Assembly: GCA_948567375.1 (NCBI GenBank) | Contig: OX419755.1 | Location: 3,043,001-3,107,000, forward strand | Direction of reading: 5' to 3' | Source: Lunularia cruciata | Taxonomy: Eukaryota; Streptophyta; Marchantiopsida; Lunulariales; Lunulariaceae | DNA: 64,000 nucleotides | In this document: one piece after another, positions 1 to 10,416 of the stretch | Numbering within the stretch: the stretch's first letter is position 1 | How the letters are laid out: every line of letters begins with the position of its first letter | Notes under the pieces: model-generated | Database searches by the model: none | Told to the model about the DNA's origin: nothing | What the model saw: only the letters and a program-made list of their open reading frames with translations | Program-made: the position numbers and the translations under genes

Positions 1-686
1 ACAAAGAGAATGAGCCCGTGATCCCACTCTAGCTGCATCTAATAATACAGCAGGTCCCATCCAAGAATGGACCTGATGTGTACTCACCACCACTCTAGTG
101 CAGAATCACCCATCAAAAGAACATTCTCCAAAAGGTAAGCTAGAGAAACAAACTGATGATCATGCAAATGTCGTAGTATTTGTAACATCTCCCAAAACAC
201 ACCAGAATGAGGATCCTGAAGACCCAATCCTCTACCAGCACGTGTATGTCCCTGACATGGCCATCCAAAAATCACCAAGTGAATAGGCCCATGTCTCTCT
301 AGGTCATGCATCCCTAGTAAGGAAATGTCTCCTGGTAGGGCCTTTTGGTAACCTCTGACTGCTGACATCAGTAATAAACCCTGATACCAATAGGCCAAGT
401 GTGCCACATGATATAGAGAGACTTGCCTAATAGTCTCATCTCTCTCTACATACAAGTACCTCTGTACTTGTATACCTGCCTGTAACACCGCAGCTAGTCC
501 GGTGCTGATCCTACCAAACAGCTCCAATAGACATATCCCCTCTACTGGATACTGCCAAGCAATGAGTGTGGTATCCAGAGGTGTCAAAGCAATCCCCTCT
601 GGAGGCTCATCCTCACACTCATCTCCTAATGGTACAAAGGCTCCACTCCAAGCCTGCTGCACCAACTGATTTGCATGCTGCTGCAA
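1..686 (-). pseudogene. Cytosine-C5 DNA methyltransferase domain of D1 (DNMT3-like, broken)
   Basis: C5 methyltransferases transfer a methyl group from S-adenosylmethionine to cytosine. Within the 200-residue open frame (84-686): motif I-like LLELFGRISTG at residues 53-63 (SAM binding), an acidic residue after the next strand (YVERD, 79-83), DISLLG at 120-125, motif IV GWPCQGH at 141-147 with the catalytic Cys at 144, and motif VI ENV at 187-189. After a stop near position 84 a different frame gives LDAARVGSRAH, which resembles motif VIII, up to the window edge. Motif order I-IV-VI-VIII is the non-permuted order of animal and plant DNMT3, not that of plant DRM. The domain lies directly downstream of the protease in the same sense as gag, so it is part of the element's pol. 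The second FGG glycine is replaced by Arg here (FGR); D2 keeps FGG. Family is well supported, subfamily is inferred. Confidence 0.8.
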
Positions 687-1540
687 TGCCTCCTCTTAAC
701 TCCACAATGGAACATCCAAGGTGGATGGAACAATCCCACTTGTACTCCAAAGCCGAGTGATCTCCGTTGGTACTGGAGTATCCTCTGCATGGGCGTTCCC
801 CTCCACAAGTTTAGGGTCAAGTCACCAAGCCAAGTAACTGCACCACTGAAAGCTAAAAGTGATGTTGCCATGGTCCCGGACTGTAGTGAGCCAAGACTGC
901 CACTACTGAAGCGTACTGGTAGGCAACATACCCATCCCTCACCAGACTGCCAACCAGGTCTATAAGAGGCTATCTCCTCCTAATAGTCAATGCTGAAACC
1001 CATGGGATATAACACTGCTCCCCCAACTAGCACATCATATGACTCAACTATCATCGCTATAGCCTGAGCTCTCACCACCAAGCTATCATTCAGATGACCA
1101 GGCTGAACCTAGACAACAAGCTCTCCACGTGTGATGTACTGTATCGAACAACCACCTAGAGATGTCTGGATCTGAAATGGACACCTCTCCACATCGGTCT
1201 TCCGTAACTCCAAGCCGACCACTGCCGCCTTCTCCAACATAAGGGGCTGCGCACCAGAGTCTAACAAGACTCTTTGTGGTGTATAGACCTTCCTTGAAGG
1301 TCCCACCAAACGGAAAATCCCCCTCTGGTTATCCAATGGGACAATACCAGGTGTGAACCGTGCTCTTTCAAAGGCCGGTCTAGTTGGCAACTCCTCCAGT
1401 CGAGCCACTGCTGCTTGCCATAAACCACTGGTTGTTGAACGGATCCCATGCTCCTCAACCAAGTCAGCTCCACTACCAACCACCTCTGCTCTAGTAGTAG
1501 GAATTGCACCATCCCTACTCTCACACAACGTGGCAGCCAA
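687..1540 (-). pseudogene. D1 aspartic protease and protease-methyltransferase linker
   Basis: Retropepsin-like region. The 143-residue frame at 1109-1540 contains VLLDSGAQPLML, matching the DSGA active-site motif of retroviral-type proteases. Further downstream (about 960-1100, other frame) comes a VLVGGAVLYPMGF segment at the place where most gypsy proteases have an ILG-PW motif, so the C-terminal half is unusual for the group. D2 repeats both features (57754-58327). The reading frame is broken at several points between protease and methyltransferase, including a shift near 870-960. Assignment as protease is firm for the DSGA segment; the linker has no recognised domain. Confidence 0.65.
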
Positions 1541-3563
1541 CTAGAATACTGGGGTTGGGTCAACTCCCAATGTAAACATATCACTGGCCAAAAACAAAGG
1601 ACGCCGCATAATCAGGTGAGCCGCCTCCAACATCATGCTAGACTCAGTCTGTGTAGTAGCAAGGGGCTGACTAGCAGGTAGTCCATCATGAACTCCATTA
1701 CCACCTACCACACTTGCACTGGGACGTCTAGGAACCATGGATGTTGTTTGCAATGCCTCAGATAGCATGAAAGACTGCGGAAGTCTAACTTGTCTCCCAA
1801 CCTCTCCTCTTTGTGGGTCCAACTCCACTGATGCTCCTCTAGGCTCTAGAGCACGTACTGCACTCCTAGTCATTGCTGCAGATGCATCCACCTGTGCTAC
1901 TCCGCACATGAAGTCCAAAGCATCTCTATCACAAGCATATGAGGTGGAAGCCTCAGCACCCGAATCTGATCTCCTCTAAGCAATAGCCATACTAGCCAAT
2001 CTCTGCTCCAACTGCTCAATCCGAGTAGCCATAGTTGTGTTAGAAGTAAGGGCAGGTACCGCACCCCTACGAGGTGTAGATCCTCTACCACCACCTCTAC
2101 CACCTCGTCCTCCATGAACTGGAGCTCCTCTACTACCAACCATAGCAGCCCTACCACTCCGTAACTCCGGGTGTAGGTCAAAACACCGGTCACTAGTGTG
2201 ACCAAATTTTGTGGTAGTGCTCACACTGCCTCTGTGCTGGTTGTGATGCAGCAAAGGTATCAAGTCCGCTGCCCTGAGTTTTTGTTTTGTTTGTTTTGTT
2301 CTAGTTTTGTTGAGCTCTCCTATGGTGAGGTCCACCACAAGTCCAACAAGCAACACCACCACTCACTGGCTGCTGCTGACCCAAAAATGAAGGTAAGGAT
2401 CTAACTCCACTAGGCCCTCCACTCGCTCCATAGGATCTAGGCTGTCCACCCTGTCCTCAAAAACCAACTGGGCGTGGTGCACTCTACTGCACTCTAGAAG
2501 AAGTCACAACCGTGGATGAGGTCTCCCTACCAAATCTAGATGTCACCACCCTCTCCTCTACCATGTTGAGCTCAATACGCTCAGCCAAACCAAAGACCAC
2601 TGCCAAAGTAGGCCAAGTAGCCTGTAACAACGTAGCATCATAAACTCTACGTTGTTACTCCTTGTCTAGTATCCCATACCAAAACTGGACTGCCTTGGCC
2701 TCAGTAACTCCCTAAGTGAAACTGATCTGCCGCCTCATACGAGTGTATGCCTCGCGTAGGCTCTCTCTAGCCTTCCACTGGAACTCCTGCAAGCTCCTCA
2801 GCTTGTCAATCCGCACTCCCTAGTAGTTCTAACTCAAACATAGGAAGAACTCTATCATGGGGTTAAACCCCGGTACCACACCACCTCTTGCAGTGGTACC
2901 TACACTCGTAGTAGCACTATCTCCAGCTAGTGCACCTCCACTAGCTCCACCCACACTACTTGAGCTAGAACTCATAGGTACAGCCGATCTACTCCTGGCC
3001 ACCAAGCCTGAAGTGATAGAGATATAGTTTGGAGACCAACACTGTCTCCATAACTCGATCTCCTCCAAATGAGCTCTCCTGAACTCATGGTAGTCATCCA
3101 TTGGCGGACCCTCCTGATGCTGAAACAACCCTTTCCATGCCATGAAGGGTATGAACAAAGTCGGGTTCCGCATCTACTGCAGATCATACCAACTATCAAA
3201 CTCCTGGATGAAGTCATCCAACTCAATGGTACCCACTATACCAGAGTAACATCTAGGGCCTTTGGAGGCCCCATAAATCTTGTCTATGTCTCACAACAAC
3301 GGTGCGGACACACCAAGTGCACTCTCAATTGAATCAGCTCCTATGTCGAACTCCAACTCAGAGTCAATCTCCTCCATCACTAGGACCTGATATACAGACT
3401 GATACCGAGCACCACTCCAAGTAAACCCACTACGTACTACAAGGCTAACTCCTCTGGAATCTCCAAAGAACTCCGTCGTGACAAAGTAACCACAACAGCA
3501 AACCCCAACCACCAACTGCAACCGCAAGTGCCCCACCACGTGCAAACACCAACTAAGCACCAC
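1541..3563 (-). pseudogene. D1 gag with CCHC zinc knuckles
   Basis: Degenerate capsid-nucleocapsid gene. Fragments in order: acidic N-terminus (3291-3563), an EFRRAHLEEIELW segment and Ser-rich linker (2829-3173), a capsid-like stretch at about 2400-2830 ending in ERIELNMVEERVV, then paired zinc knuckles at about 2160-2350 (CWTCGGPHH; the second is spoiled here but reads CEHCHKFGHTSDRC in D2), a Gly/Arg-rich tract (2090-2135) and an acidic region leading into the protease. A T-rich insertion of about 30 bp at 2278-2312, made of TTTTG-type units and absent from D2, disrupts the first knuckle. Multiple stops make it non-functional. Confidence 0.7.
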
Positions 3564-3880
3564 CCACTAATGTAACTCTAACTGCGATAACTACACTAGG
3601 GGAAAGGGCAACCTGTAACCTGCCATCATAACACGCACTCTCACGATCTGCATGTCATCACTTCCTACCTCACCGGAGAGAAACAAAGGTAGTCTGACTG
3701 GTCATCACTCCAACCTCACCACCGAGAGCACACTAGAACACCAACGCTCAAAAGTCAAGGCACCTCACACAAACGTGGTGCACAAACAGGAAGTAGAGAA
3801 TAGAGGGGATCCAATCACAAGAAATCTAAACAAAAACCCTCCATCTCATAACACAACACGGGATTGACTTTGCCACCATT
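3564..3880 (-). other. D1 leader with candidate primer-binding site
   Basis: Non-coding sequence between the 5' LTR and gag. On the minus strand, 3866-3878 reads TGGTGGCAAAGTC two bases inside the LTR boundary. It begins with TGG as a tRNA-CCA-complementary PBS should, but I cannot assign the tRNA. The opposite-strand ORF here (3652-3867) has no support. Confidence 0.35.
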
Positions 3881-5173
3881 TGGCATTTGACATAAGAGAA
3901 GTTTGTATCTAAGTCCTAAGCTACCAGGATCACCAAGAATGGGATCAAACTGCCTCTCCTAGCCAAAGCTACATGTGTATAGATAGCAGTGGCACAATCA
4001 CTATGACAACATGTGAGGGTGGACCAGTTGGCTAGGGTACCAATCTAAGAACAAGAGATCTAAGGGTCAAACCCTGTTGCGCACAATCTAGCAGGAAAGG
4101 TAGATTTTGCCAACCAATGACCAAGATCTACTCTAAACTAGTTGGCCTTATGCCAGCAAGTTAGCTTGCTTGCCCTTCTAGGCCTTTGTAGCCTCTCATA
4201 GCCCACACTCCTATACCTTGAAGCCTCTAAACTTCTTCAAATCTACAAAAGTCCTCCAAACTAGCAAAACTCCTCCAAATCTGGCCAAAATTTGACGTAA
4301 ATCCCAACCAAAATCTGACATAAACCCTAAAGTTGGTCGTCCACCAAATCCCCTGCTAATTTTCCACTCGAGCCAAATTGACAACACGGGTTTTCTCCAA
4401 ATCACAAATTCATGAGAAGAGCTTCCCAACTCCACTTTCAATTTGACTTTTTGAGCCCAACTCGTATCAAATTGGTCATGCCTTCACCACCTGAGCTCAA
4501 AATCACAACCACTGCTCAAAATTTGCTCCTTCTTTGCTCAAAATTTGGCTAGCGCTTCTACACACCGGCCGTCTAACTGCCAAATTTGCATCAATTGAAC
4601 AAGCTTCTACACACTAGAGAAACACTGAACTTGAATCGAGCTACCAATGATCCACCGAGCTTGGAGATACCACCAACACTTAAAGTTCCTGCACTCGATT
4701 TCCCCTTGACTTCACTTCTCTGATGTAATCAGATTGCTTAACACTCTCAACTCAACTCAACTCAAATCAGTACTTGATCTATCACTCTATAAACTGCCAA
4801 CAATTGGGCACTAATTACAGTCAAGCCACACCCACTCAAGCATAGAGAATCCAAGTGACGCTTGCCGGCCTCTGTCCACCATAGCCAGGAACTCGAAGGC
4901 TCAACATCAGAGAAGTGAGCTCTCTAGAGCTCACTTCAAAACTATACCCCCTGGACTCAAGCTAGCTCTGAAACCCTAACGGTCCCGCTGACGGCACACT
5001 TGATGGTGCAAATGGTGCAAAGTGATGGTGGGCCTCACCGTGAAGTCAGTACCCCGAACACAAAATCTAACCGTCGAAAAGTAGTCGCTGAGAAACTACT
5101 GAAATAACTCTAACTACTATCACTGGAACTCCAGTGTCCGAGCATCTAGATGCGGCACTACAAATGGCGTGAC
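3881..5173 (-). repeat. D1 5' LTR, outer end missing
   Basis: The inner boundary is TGGCATTTGA at 3881. Positions 4736-5173 align with the D2 3' LTR at 49722-50168, sharing the stretch around CAAGCCACACCCA and CAAATGGCGTGACAT. D2 continues about 95 bp further to a GTGCCACA terminus followed by a polypurine tract; D1 stops at 5173 where C1 sequence begins. Full length would be about 1.4 kb. No credible ORF. Confidence 0.65.
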
Positions 5174-5598
5174 ATCTACTCACTAGAGTACTCCCTGGCA
5201 ATAACTAAATCTTGAAGGGCATACCTCAATACGGAGGGTAATCCCTTTGGCAGATCATTCGGAAACACATCTGCAAACTCATAAACTATCCAATCAACCA
5301 TTGCTTGATGAGGCTTTTGGCCCTCCTCTTATTGTTCTTGTGCAATTGGCTTGATCCACACCGCAAATACCAACTTATCTTCCTCCAAAGCTTGCTCTAT
5401 GGCTGCTTTACTAACCAATTTCCCCTCCAAGGACTCATCTCTCTTCCAAGCTTGCTCTATGGTTGCCTTCTTGGCAAACTTCCCATCTTGGGACTCCACT
5501 CCCTTCAAGGTTTGCTCTATGGCTACCTTCTCAACAAACTTCCCATCTTGAGATTGACTATTCTTAGGTGTCTTACACAGAGGTGCGAGACAACCTAA
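5174..5598 (-). pseudogene. C1 protease-RT linker and pre-RT segment
   Basis: Minus-strand frame with three tandem 20-residue units (IEQTLKGVESQDGKF-type) followed by YEFADVFPNDLPKGLP, which is the conserved segment just upstream of gypsy reverse transcriptases. After this the sequence diverges and ends at the junction with D1, so the RT itself is absent. The plus-strand ORFs over the repeats are antisense shadows. Confidence 0.6.
5379..5558 (-). repeat. 60-bp tandem repeat, three units
   Basis: The word CTTGCTCTAT (or TTTGCTCTAT) recurs ending at 5400, 5460 and 5520, an exact 60-bp period. The period is 20 codons, so the repeat keeps the pol frame and adds 20-residue units between protease and RT. 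C2 carries a shorter version at about 46510-46610. Confidence 0.75.
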
Positions 5599-5991
5599 TC
5601 AAAAATTCCTACCTTTGTGTTGTACTTGAATTTGGCATTGGGTCCAATCAAATTGAACCTTATGACGTTCAAGCCAAGGTAGACCTAGAATGATATCATA
5701 GTATAGAGGTGCCACTACAAACCTCATACACTCCAAATACTCCTTCCCAATCTTGAAAGTAACAAGATGTGAGGTGCGGAATGTAGAACCTTTTCTACCA
5801 TCCGCCATCATCAAACGACTTTCAATCACTGGCTTGATAGGAATACCCAACTCCTTTGCTACTTGCATAGACATGCAATTCTCCAAACTTCTAGAGTCAA
5901 CCAAAATCCTACAGCTCCAATCAAATATCATACCTTGCAAGTGAAGCAAACTTGCATAGCTCAAACCTTCAATCCCATTGGAACTAATCAA
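5599..5991 (-). pseudogene. C1 aspartic protease
   Basis: Open 130-codon frame. RILVDSRSLENCMSM carries the retropepsin active-site Asp; D2-type DSGA is here DSRS, and C2 has DSGS, so the C1 Gly-to-Arg change is probably inactivating. DIILGLPWL near the C-terminus is the second conserved protease motif. C2 (46066-46458) is closely similar over the whole length. The frame is intact but belongs to a broken element. Confidence 0.75.
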
Positions 5992-6049
5992 GCTCCCAAT
6001 AGGCAGCTTGAAATCTCCTATTGGGATTCTTTGTTTCCCTGATCATTCG

Positions 6050-6236
6050 GTTCCACAAACTCCATCTAGACAACTTGTTGAGGTTGCACATTCCTAAGTG
6101 GACATTGAGCAATGTAATGTCCAACTTGGTGACAATAAAAACAACCTCCATTTTGTTGCAATCTTTCTCTATCTGCTGCACCAAGTGGCCTCTATTGGAT
6201 AGCATCAATCTCTATTGGTGTTGGTTCTTCCACCCA
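6050..6236 (-). pseudogene. C1 nucleocapsid zinc knuckle (3' end of gag)
   Basis: One minus-strand frame reads CFYCHQVGHYIAQC, a perfect CX2CX4HX4C zinc knuckle, preceded by a PIEIDAIQ segment. Upstream gag is separated by the insert 6237-9467. Downstream a stop and shifts precede the protease. Confidence 0.65.
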
Positions 6237-6369
6237 TGCGTTGTCGTCGGGAAAAGGCCAGATGAGAGTGATGAGGACTGGACAGCAGAGAGTTTTCAAA
6301 AAAAAAAAAGAATGTCAGATGAGCTTGGTAAGGAGTGGTAGTTGGAAATTTTGTGAAAGGAACAGAAAA

Positions 6370-6466
6370 AGGTTTTGCAAAGGACAGGAACAGGAAAAGG
6401 TTTTTTGCAAAGGACAAGAACAAAAAAAGGTTTTGCGAAGGACACGAACAGAACAAGGTTTTTTTC
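6370..6466 (+). repeat. 28-31-bp minisatellite, about three units
   Basis: Units start with GGTTTTGCAAAGGACA-type sequence and continue with an A/G-rich tail; length varies through runs of T and A. Purine-rich strand is plus. Confidence 0.6.
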
Positions 6467-6656
6467 CTACAAAGGAGGAATGAAGAAGGGAAAAGCAAGA
6501 AAACAAGGAAGTAGAGGGGTTTGGGGAGGGACAGGAACAGTTCGAAAGGGGTTTTTGGGAATTGGAGGTAAGGTAGGAAGGATCGAGGGGAAAAAAAGGA
6601 AGGGCAAGAGATAGACGGGGGATCGAAAGAGAGAACAGAGGGAGAGCGTGTTACAG

Positions 6657-7003
6657 CGGAGTTCAGGTTTTGAAGGAGGAAGCAGGAAAGGGAGAGAGGG
6701 ATCAAATAGGAACAAGGAAACGCAGGGGAGAGAAGGTCATTGACGGAGAGTGATCAAAGAGAGAATTGGGAATAGAAAAGAAAAAGAAAGAGAAGAAAGG
6801 GAAAAACAGAGTTCAGATTTGGAACAAGGGAATAGAGGAGAGAGTTTTGACGAATCGAAGGAGTGTTGTGACAGGACTGGGAAAAATAAAGAGTTCACAA
6901 ATCGCATGGAGGGTTTTGAGACTTTTTTTTTGCAGAGTTCAGGTTTCGAAGGAGGAAGCAGGAAAGAGATAGAAGGATCTAATAGGAACAAGGAAACGCA
7001 GGG
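6657..7003 (+). repeat. Dispersed direct repeat of about 70 bp
   Basis: The segment at about 6657-6727 (GGAGGAAGCAGGAAAG and flanks) recurs at about 6936-7003 with few differences, about 277 bp apart. Both copies end in AACAAGGAAACGCAGGG. Confidence 0.65.
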
Positions 7004-7440
7004 GAAGGAAGGAGGTGGAAGGGACTGGGTTGATTACGAAGGGGCTTTGCGTGTATTCTTGGCTCTCCATCTTCATGGTGAAGGATAATTGGACTGTGCA
7101 GAAGTTTCAGCTTCTGTATGTGGATGTACCGGTTGTGTTCAAATCCTCTCCCCGTCCATAGCAGATGCGGGTTCAGATGCTCTGCTGTGTTTGAACACAC
7201 GGAAGTCAAATTGCTCACCGTCTAGTTGACTTGTTCTCGACATATGTCGGCTAAGAAGGATTTTGCTACAACGAGATTGTGAAACAGGCCAGTTTGGGTC
7301 CCTGTGGTTGATGAATGTGGAGGAAGTAGACAGGAACTGGGTATCGTTGGGTCTTAGATTCTAGGGTCATGCAGGAAGATCCCACGTTTCTCTCCTGGGC
7401 CGAAAGGGAAGTTGGCAAGGTTGGTCAGGAGTTGAGTTTT

Positions 7441-7870
7441 CACAGTGAGAAGGACTGCCAGTTTTGGGAAATGAGGAGAAGAGCTTTTGGAAAGTGCAGG
7501 GGATTTCGAGAGAAATAGTAGGGAAGTGAGGGAGAAATATCAAAAGTGAAAAGAACTGCCAAATTTTGGGAAATGACGAAGAGAGTTTCGGGAAAGTGCA
7601 AGGGATCTCGAGAGAAACAGTAGGGAAGTGAGGGAGAAATATCGAAAGTGAAAAGATCTGCCAAATTTCGGGAAATGAGGAAGAGAGTTTTGGGAAAGTG
7701 CAGGGGATCTCGAGAGAAACAGTAGGGAAGTGAGGGAGAAATATCGAAAGTGAAAAGATCTGCCAAATTTCGGAAAATGAGGAGGAGAGTTTCGGGAAAA
7801 TGCAGAGGATTTCGAGAGAAGACAGTAGGGAAGTATTGAGAATTATAGAAAGGTAAGAAGGGGTGCCAGT
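7441..7870 (+). repeat. 102-bp tandem repeat, about four units
   Basis: The word CTGCC followed by an A/T-rich GGGAAATGA segment recurs at 7455, 7556, 7658 and 7760, with a degenerate unit at 7863. Spacing is 101-103 bp. The period is a multiple of three, which explains the 34-residue repeats in the minus-strand ORF here; that ORF is not taken as a gene. Degenerate related sequence continues to about 8100. Confidence 0.8.
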
Positions 7871-9467
7871 TTTCCGGAAATCAAGAGAGGAGTTTCAGAG
7901 AGAGGAAGTTGCAAAAGATTTTGAGAAAAGAACAGTAGAGTTTCAGGAAGTTTGCAGAGGATTTTTGAGAGAAGTGGCAGAAATATTAGTGAGAGGAAAG
8001 ACTGAGGGTTTTCAGAAAATCCCAGAGAGTTTCAAGAGAGAAAGTTGCATAAAAGGTTGCAGAAATTTTCGAGAAGAAGGAGACAGAGGGTTTTGAATTT
8101 TGGCAGAGAGCAGTAAGTAGCGACGGGAGAAGAAGGATAGAAAGGAAACGGAATTGGAATGACAAGGGAATAAACAAAAGGGTCTAGAGAGTAGGGAGTG
8201 GAGGATCGTGGAGACAGGAAGGAGTGAGGTATCGTGGAGTCAGAAGAAAGGAGGAGAATTACAAAAAAATACAGAAAGAAGTGAAAGATTGTGGAGGCAA
8301 GAAAAGGCAAAGAATCAAGAGAAGGCATTTCGAGTTTGACAAAGTGCAGTAAGGTTCAAGTTGGGAGGAAGCACTGTGCATCGGTGATTTAGTCAGCGGA
8401 GGCCTTGTGAGTTAGTTTCTGGACATGTATGTTGAAGAGATGGATTTCTGCAGGCAAATTGGGAGCAGAGCAAAGGATGAGATGAAAGCAATAGGTTTCA
8501 AAATGGCTATCTATTGATGATGATGAGTTAGTTTGAGAACATGGTGCATACAAGTGCCGGATCTTCTTGTCTTTTGGCGCGGTGGGCAGTTCCTTGTAGA
8601 AGATTTGGAAGCGACTTTAGGTTTGACCCGCCAATCCAGGGAGTAAGAAAGATTAATTTGGTGATGGTGAGACCGGGAGGACTGATCGATGGACCTGCAA
8701 TAGCTTAAGTTGGATTATTTCTGGATCGAGTGAATTGTGGGACTGGAGGACCAGTGAGAGGAGTTTCTTAGTTTTTTTGTTGCAGTGTATTGTCATTTGC
8801 CGTTGTTGTAGTGCGTTCTCTTGTCTTACTGTCATCAAACCAGATTGAGTTCTTGGAGTGTTATTTGCGGTTTCATACAGTATATATCATGGGAAATGTG
8901 TTTGAGCAAATTTGATCAGTGCATTGGCTTGGATTTATTGGGAGCACTAGAATGAGGAGGAGCAGCAGGTGTGCTGCTGCGGCTTGAGTTTCTCCAATGG
9001 GACTGAAGCAAGAACTGAAGCGGATTTTATCGGAAAACCAATAGAAGCAAGCACAAACTCGCGAGCGAGAGCAGATCCTTGTGTTGTTGTACTTCCTGGG
9101 GCCTCGTCTTACTGAGGCCAGACCTGGAAAATGAGTGATCTTATCGTATGAAGGGGAGAGATGGGAGTGACGGTGATTGACTGCTGCTGCTTGGGACAGA
9201 TCATTCTCTCTGGAAGATCAGTCTGGGCCAGAACTTCAAAACCCACCAGACCCAAAACATATTAAAGCCGAGGATAATAGACCAACCAAGAGATCAAGAA
9301 TAATGAGCCGAGACTAATAATAGACGGTACAAGAAGGACAAAACACTCCAAAAGCCTAAGCGCAGGCAGCCAGGTGCCCAGCGCAATCTCGAGACCATAC
9401 GATCCCCACGACAGCGTATGGTACTAGTAAGCTTAGTGTAAGTCGAGGTCAAGACCAAGTTGTCACA

Positions 9468-10110
9468 ACCAAGGAATCAAAGCGATCATCCAATTGCATG
9501 GCTTCTTCTACGTTTTGTGGTTCTCGCATGGTCACCTCCAATTTGGTTTGTGACTTCAATCCCCGCACAAATCGGTCTAGAACTTCTCCTTCTTGTATAT
9601 CTAGAATTTTCATGATGATGTTCTAAAATTGTGTGATGTAGCCTCTTACGGAGCCAATCTACTTCAACTCCACCAATTTATCTTGTGTGGCTTGAGTGGC
9701 ATTTATAGTTTGAAATCGACCAAGTATTGCATCCTTGAATTCTGTCCATGTCAAGATTTGTGCAACAATCTGTCGTTCAGCTCGCTCCACTCTGAATTGC
9801 CACCAAAGTTTTGCCACACCATCCAATTGGCTAGAAGCCAAGAGAAATTGTTTCCGTTCATCTTGAAGATTGGTGGCTTTGAAGTAACATTTGCAATCAA
9901 ACACAAAATTCTTCACTATGCCGGGAAGATTCTTGCCTTCAAACACCTTGGGTTTTGGAAATCAAATACAATCTTCTCCATCTCGGACTGGTGCTTTCTC
10001 TATATGTTCTCATTGTTGTTGGTCTTGTTCATCCAACAATCAAGTAAGGTGCTCAATTTGTTGTTGCATGCCAAGGATAACATCCGGTATTGTCGCCATA
10101 GCTACTACTC
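9468..10110 (-). pseudogene. C1 gag capsid region
   Basis: Starts at a MATIPDVILGMQQQ segment near 10110. The open part (9659-9946) reads as a retrotransposon capsid: KVFEGKNLPG, then AKLWWQFRVERAE, then TWTEFKDAILGRF. Several stops flank it. The frame continues to about 9480 (PQNVEEAMQLDDRF) and is then cut by the insert. Confidence 0.75.
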
Positions 10111-10416
10111 TATCCTACTACTCCTAATTTATCTAATTGATTAACACATAGATACAACATGTCCACCTTTCTCCATAAGTGACAATCGGAAGTATCAAGG
10201 GTTCCTCAGATATTGTGATCATATGTAGAAAATCCTGCCCAAAGCGTGAGATGATGAATTGTGTGAAGCGGTGCTTGGGTAATATCTAGACATGAAAATC
10301 CCAATGGTTTTGTAGAAGTAGATTCCTAGATACTTCCAAAATATTCTAGGCTAATTTGTCTTATGTGCTACTTTGTAAGCCCAACTAACTTCATCTCTAA
10401 ACTCCATATTGTTACA
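10111..10416 (-). repeat. C1 5' terminus (LTR remnant and leader)
   Basis: Minus-strand sequence starts TGTAACAATATGGAG at 10416. About 70 bp match the C2 terminus at 45966-46036, including GCACATAAGACAAATTAGCC. I find no clear PBS, so most of the LTR may be deleted or the boundary between LTR and leader is lost. Confidence 0.5.

Larger units (their letters stand above)
1..5173 (-). mobile_element. D1: gypsy element carrying a DNA methyltransferase (5' half)
   Basis: Minus-strand LTR retrotransposon read right to left: truncated 5' LTR (3881-5173), leader, gag with CCHC knuckles, aspartic protease, then a cytosine-C5 methyltransferase domain that runs off the left window edge. A second copy of the same family, D2 (49721-60617), shows the order continuing with RT, RNase H, integrase and a PHD finger. 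D1 is decayed by stops and frameshifts. Its LTR lacks about 95 bp of its outer end, where it abuts C1. The family assignment rests on colinear similarity of D1 and D2 over gag, protease and methyltransferase. Confidence 0.85.
6237..9467. mobile_element. 3.2-kb insert in C1 gag, possible solo LTR of an unknown family
   Basis: The insert interrupts C1 gag precisely: gag resumes on both sides. It begins TGCGTTGTCG and ends GTTGTCACA, with TG...CA termini and flanking 5-mers ACCCA and ACCAA (4 of 5 identical), as expected of an old LTR insertion. The inside is strikingly purine-rich on the plus strand for 6240-8350, contains three kinds of repeat, and has no ORF with recognisable protein content. 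The terminus resembles the GTTGTCACA end of family B LTRs, but the other end does not match. Alternatives: a non-autonomous element or a truncated copy. Confidence 0.5.
5174..10416 (-). mobile_element. C1: gypsy element, 3' part lost, split by an insert
   Basis: Minus strand, right to left: 5' terminus TGTAACAATATGG ending at 10416, gag (9468-10110), insert (6237-9467), zinc knuckle, protease, repeat linker, start of the pre-RT segment, then truncation against D1 at about 5173. C2 (45966-47314, plus strand) is a second copy of the family. The outer end at 10416 sits inside A1, so C1 probably inserted into A1. Confidence 0.75.

Noticed and set aside
5305-5598. Plus-strand ORF with repeated LLYG segments
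   Set aside because: Antisense of the 60-bp repeat in C1 pol, whose minus-strand reading matches C2.
6205-6715. Leu/Phe/Pro-rich minus-strand ORFs (166 and 82 codons) as secreted proteins
   Set aside because: They are the complement of a purine-rich repeat tract; low-complexity content and repeats explain the open frames.
7440-7766. 108-codon ORF with 34-residue repeats as a repeat protein
   Set aside because: The 102-bp tandem repeat has a period divisible by three, which keeps all frames alike. No start context or family support.
7441-7870. CRISPR-like array
   Set aside because: Units are contiguous and similar over their full length, with no unique spacers, in a eukaryotic transposon context.
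9629-10144. 171-codon plus-strand ORF with hydrophobic segments as a membrane protein
   Set aside because: Antisense of C1 gag, which has capsid motifs on the minus strand.
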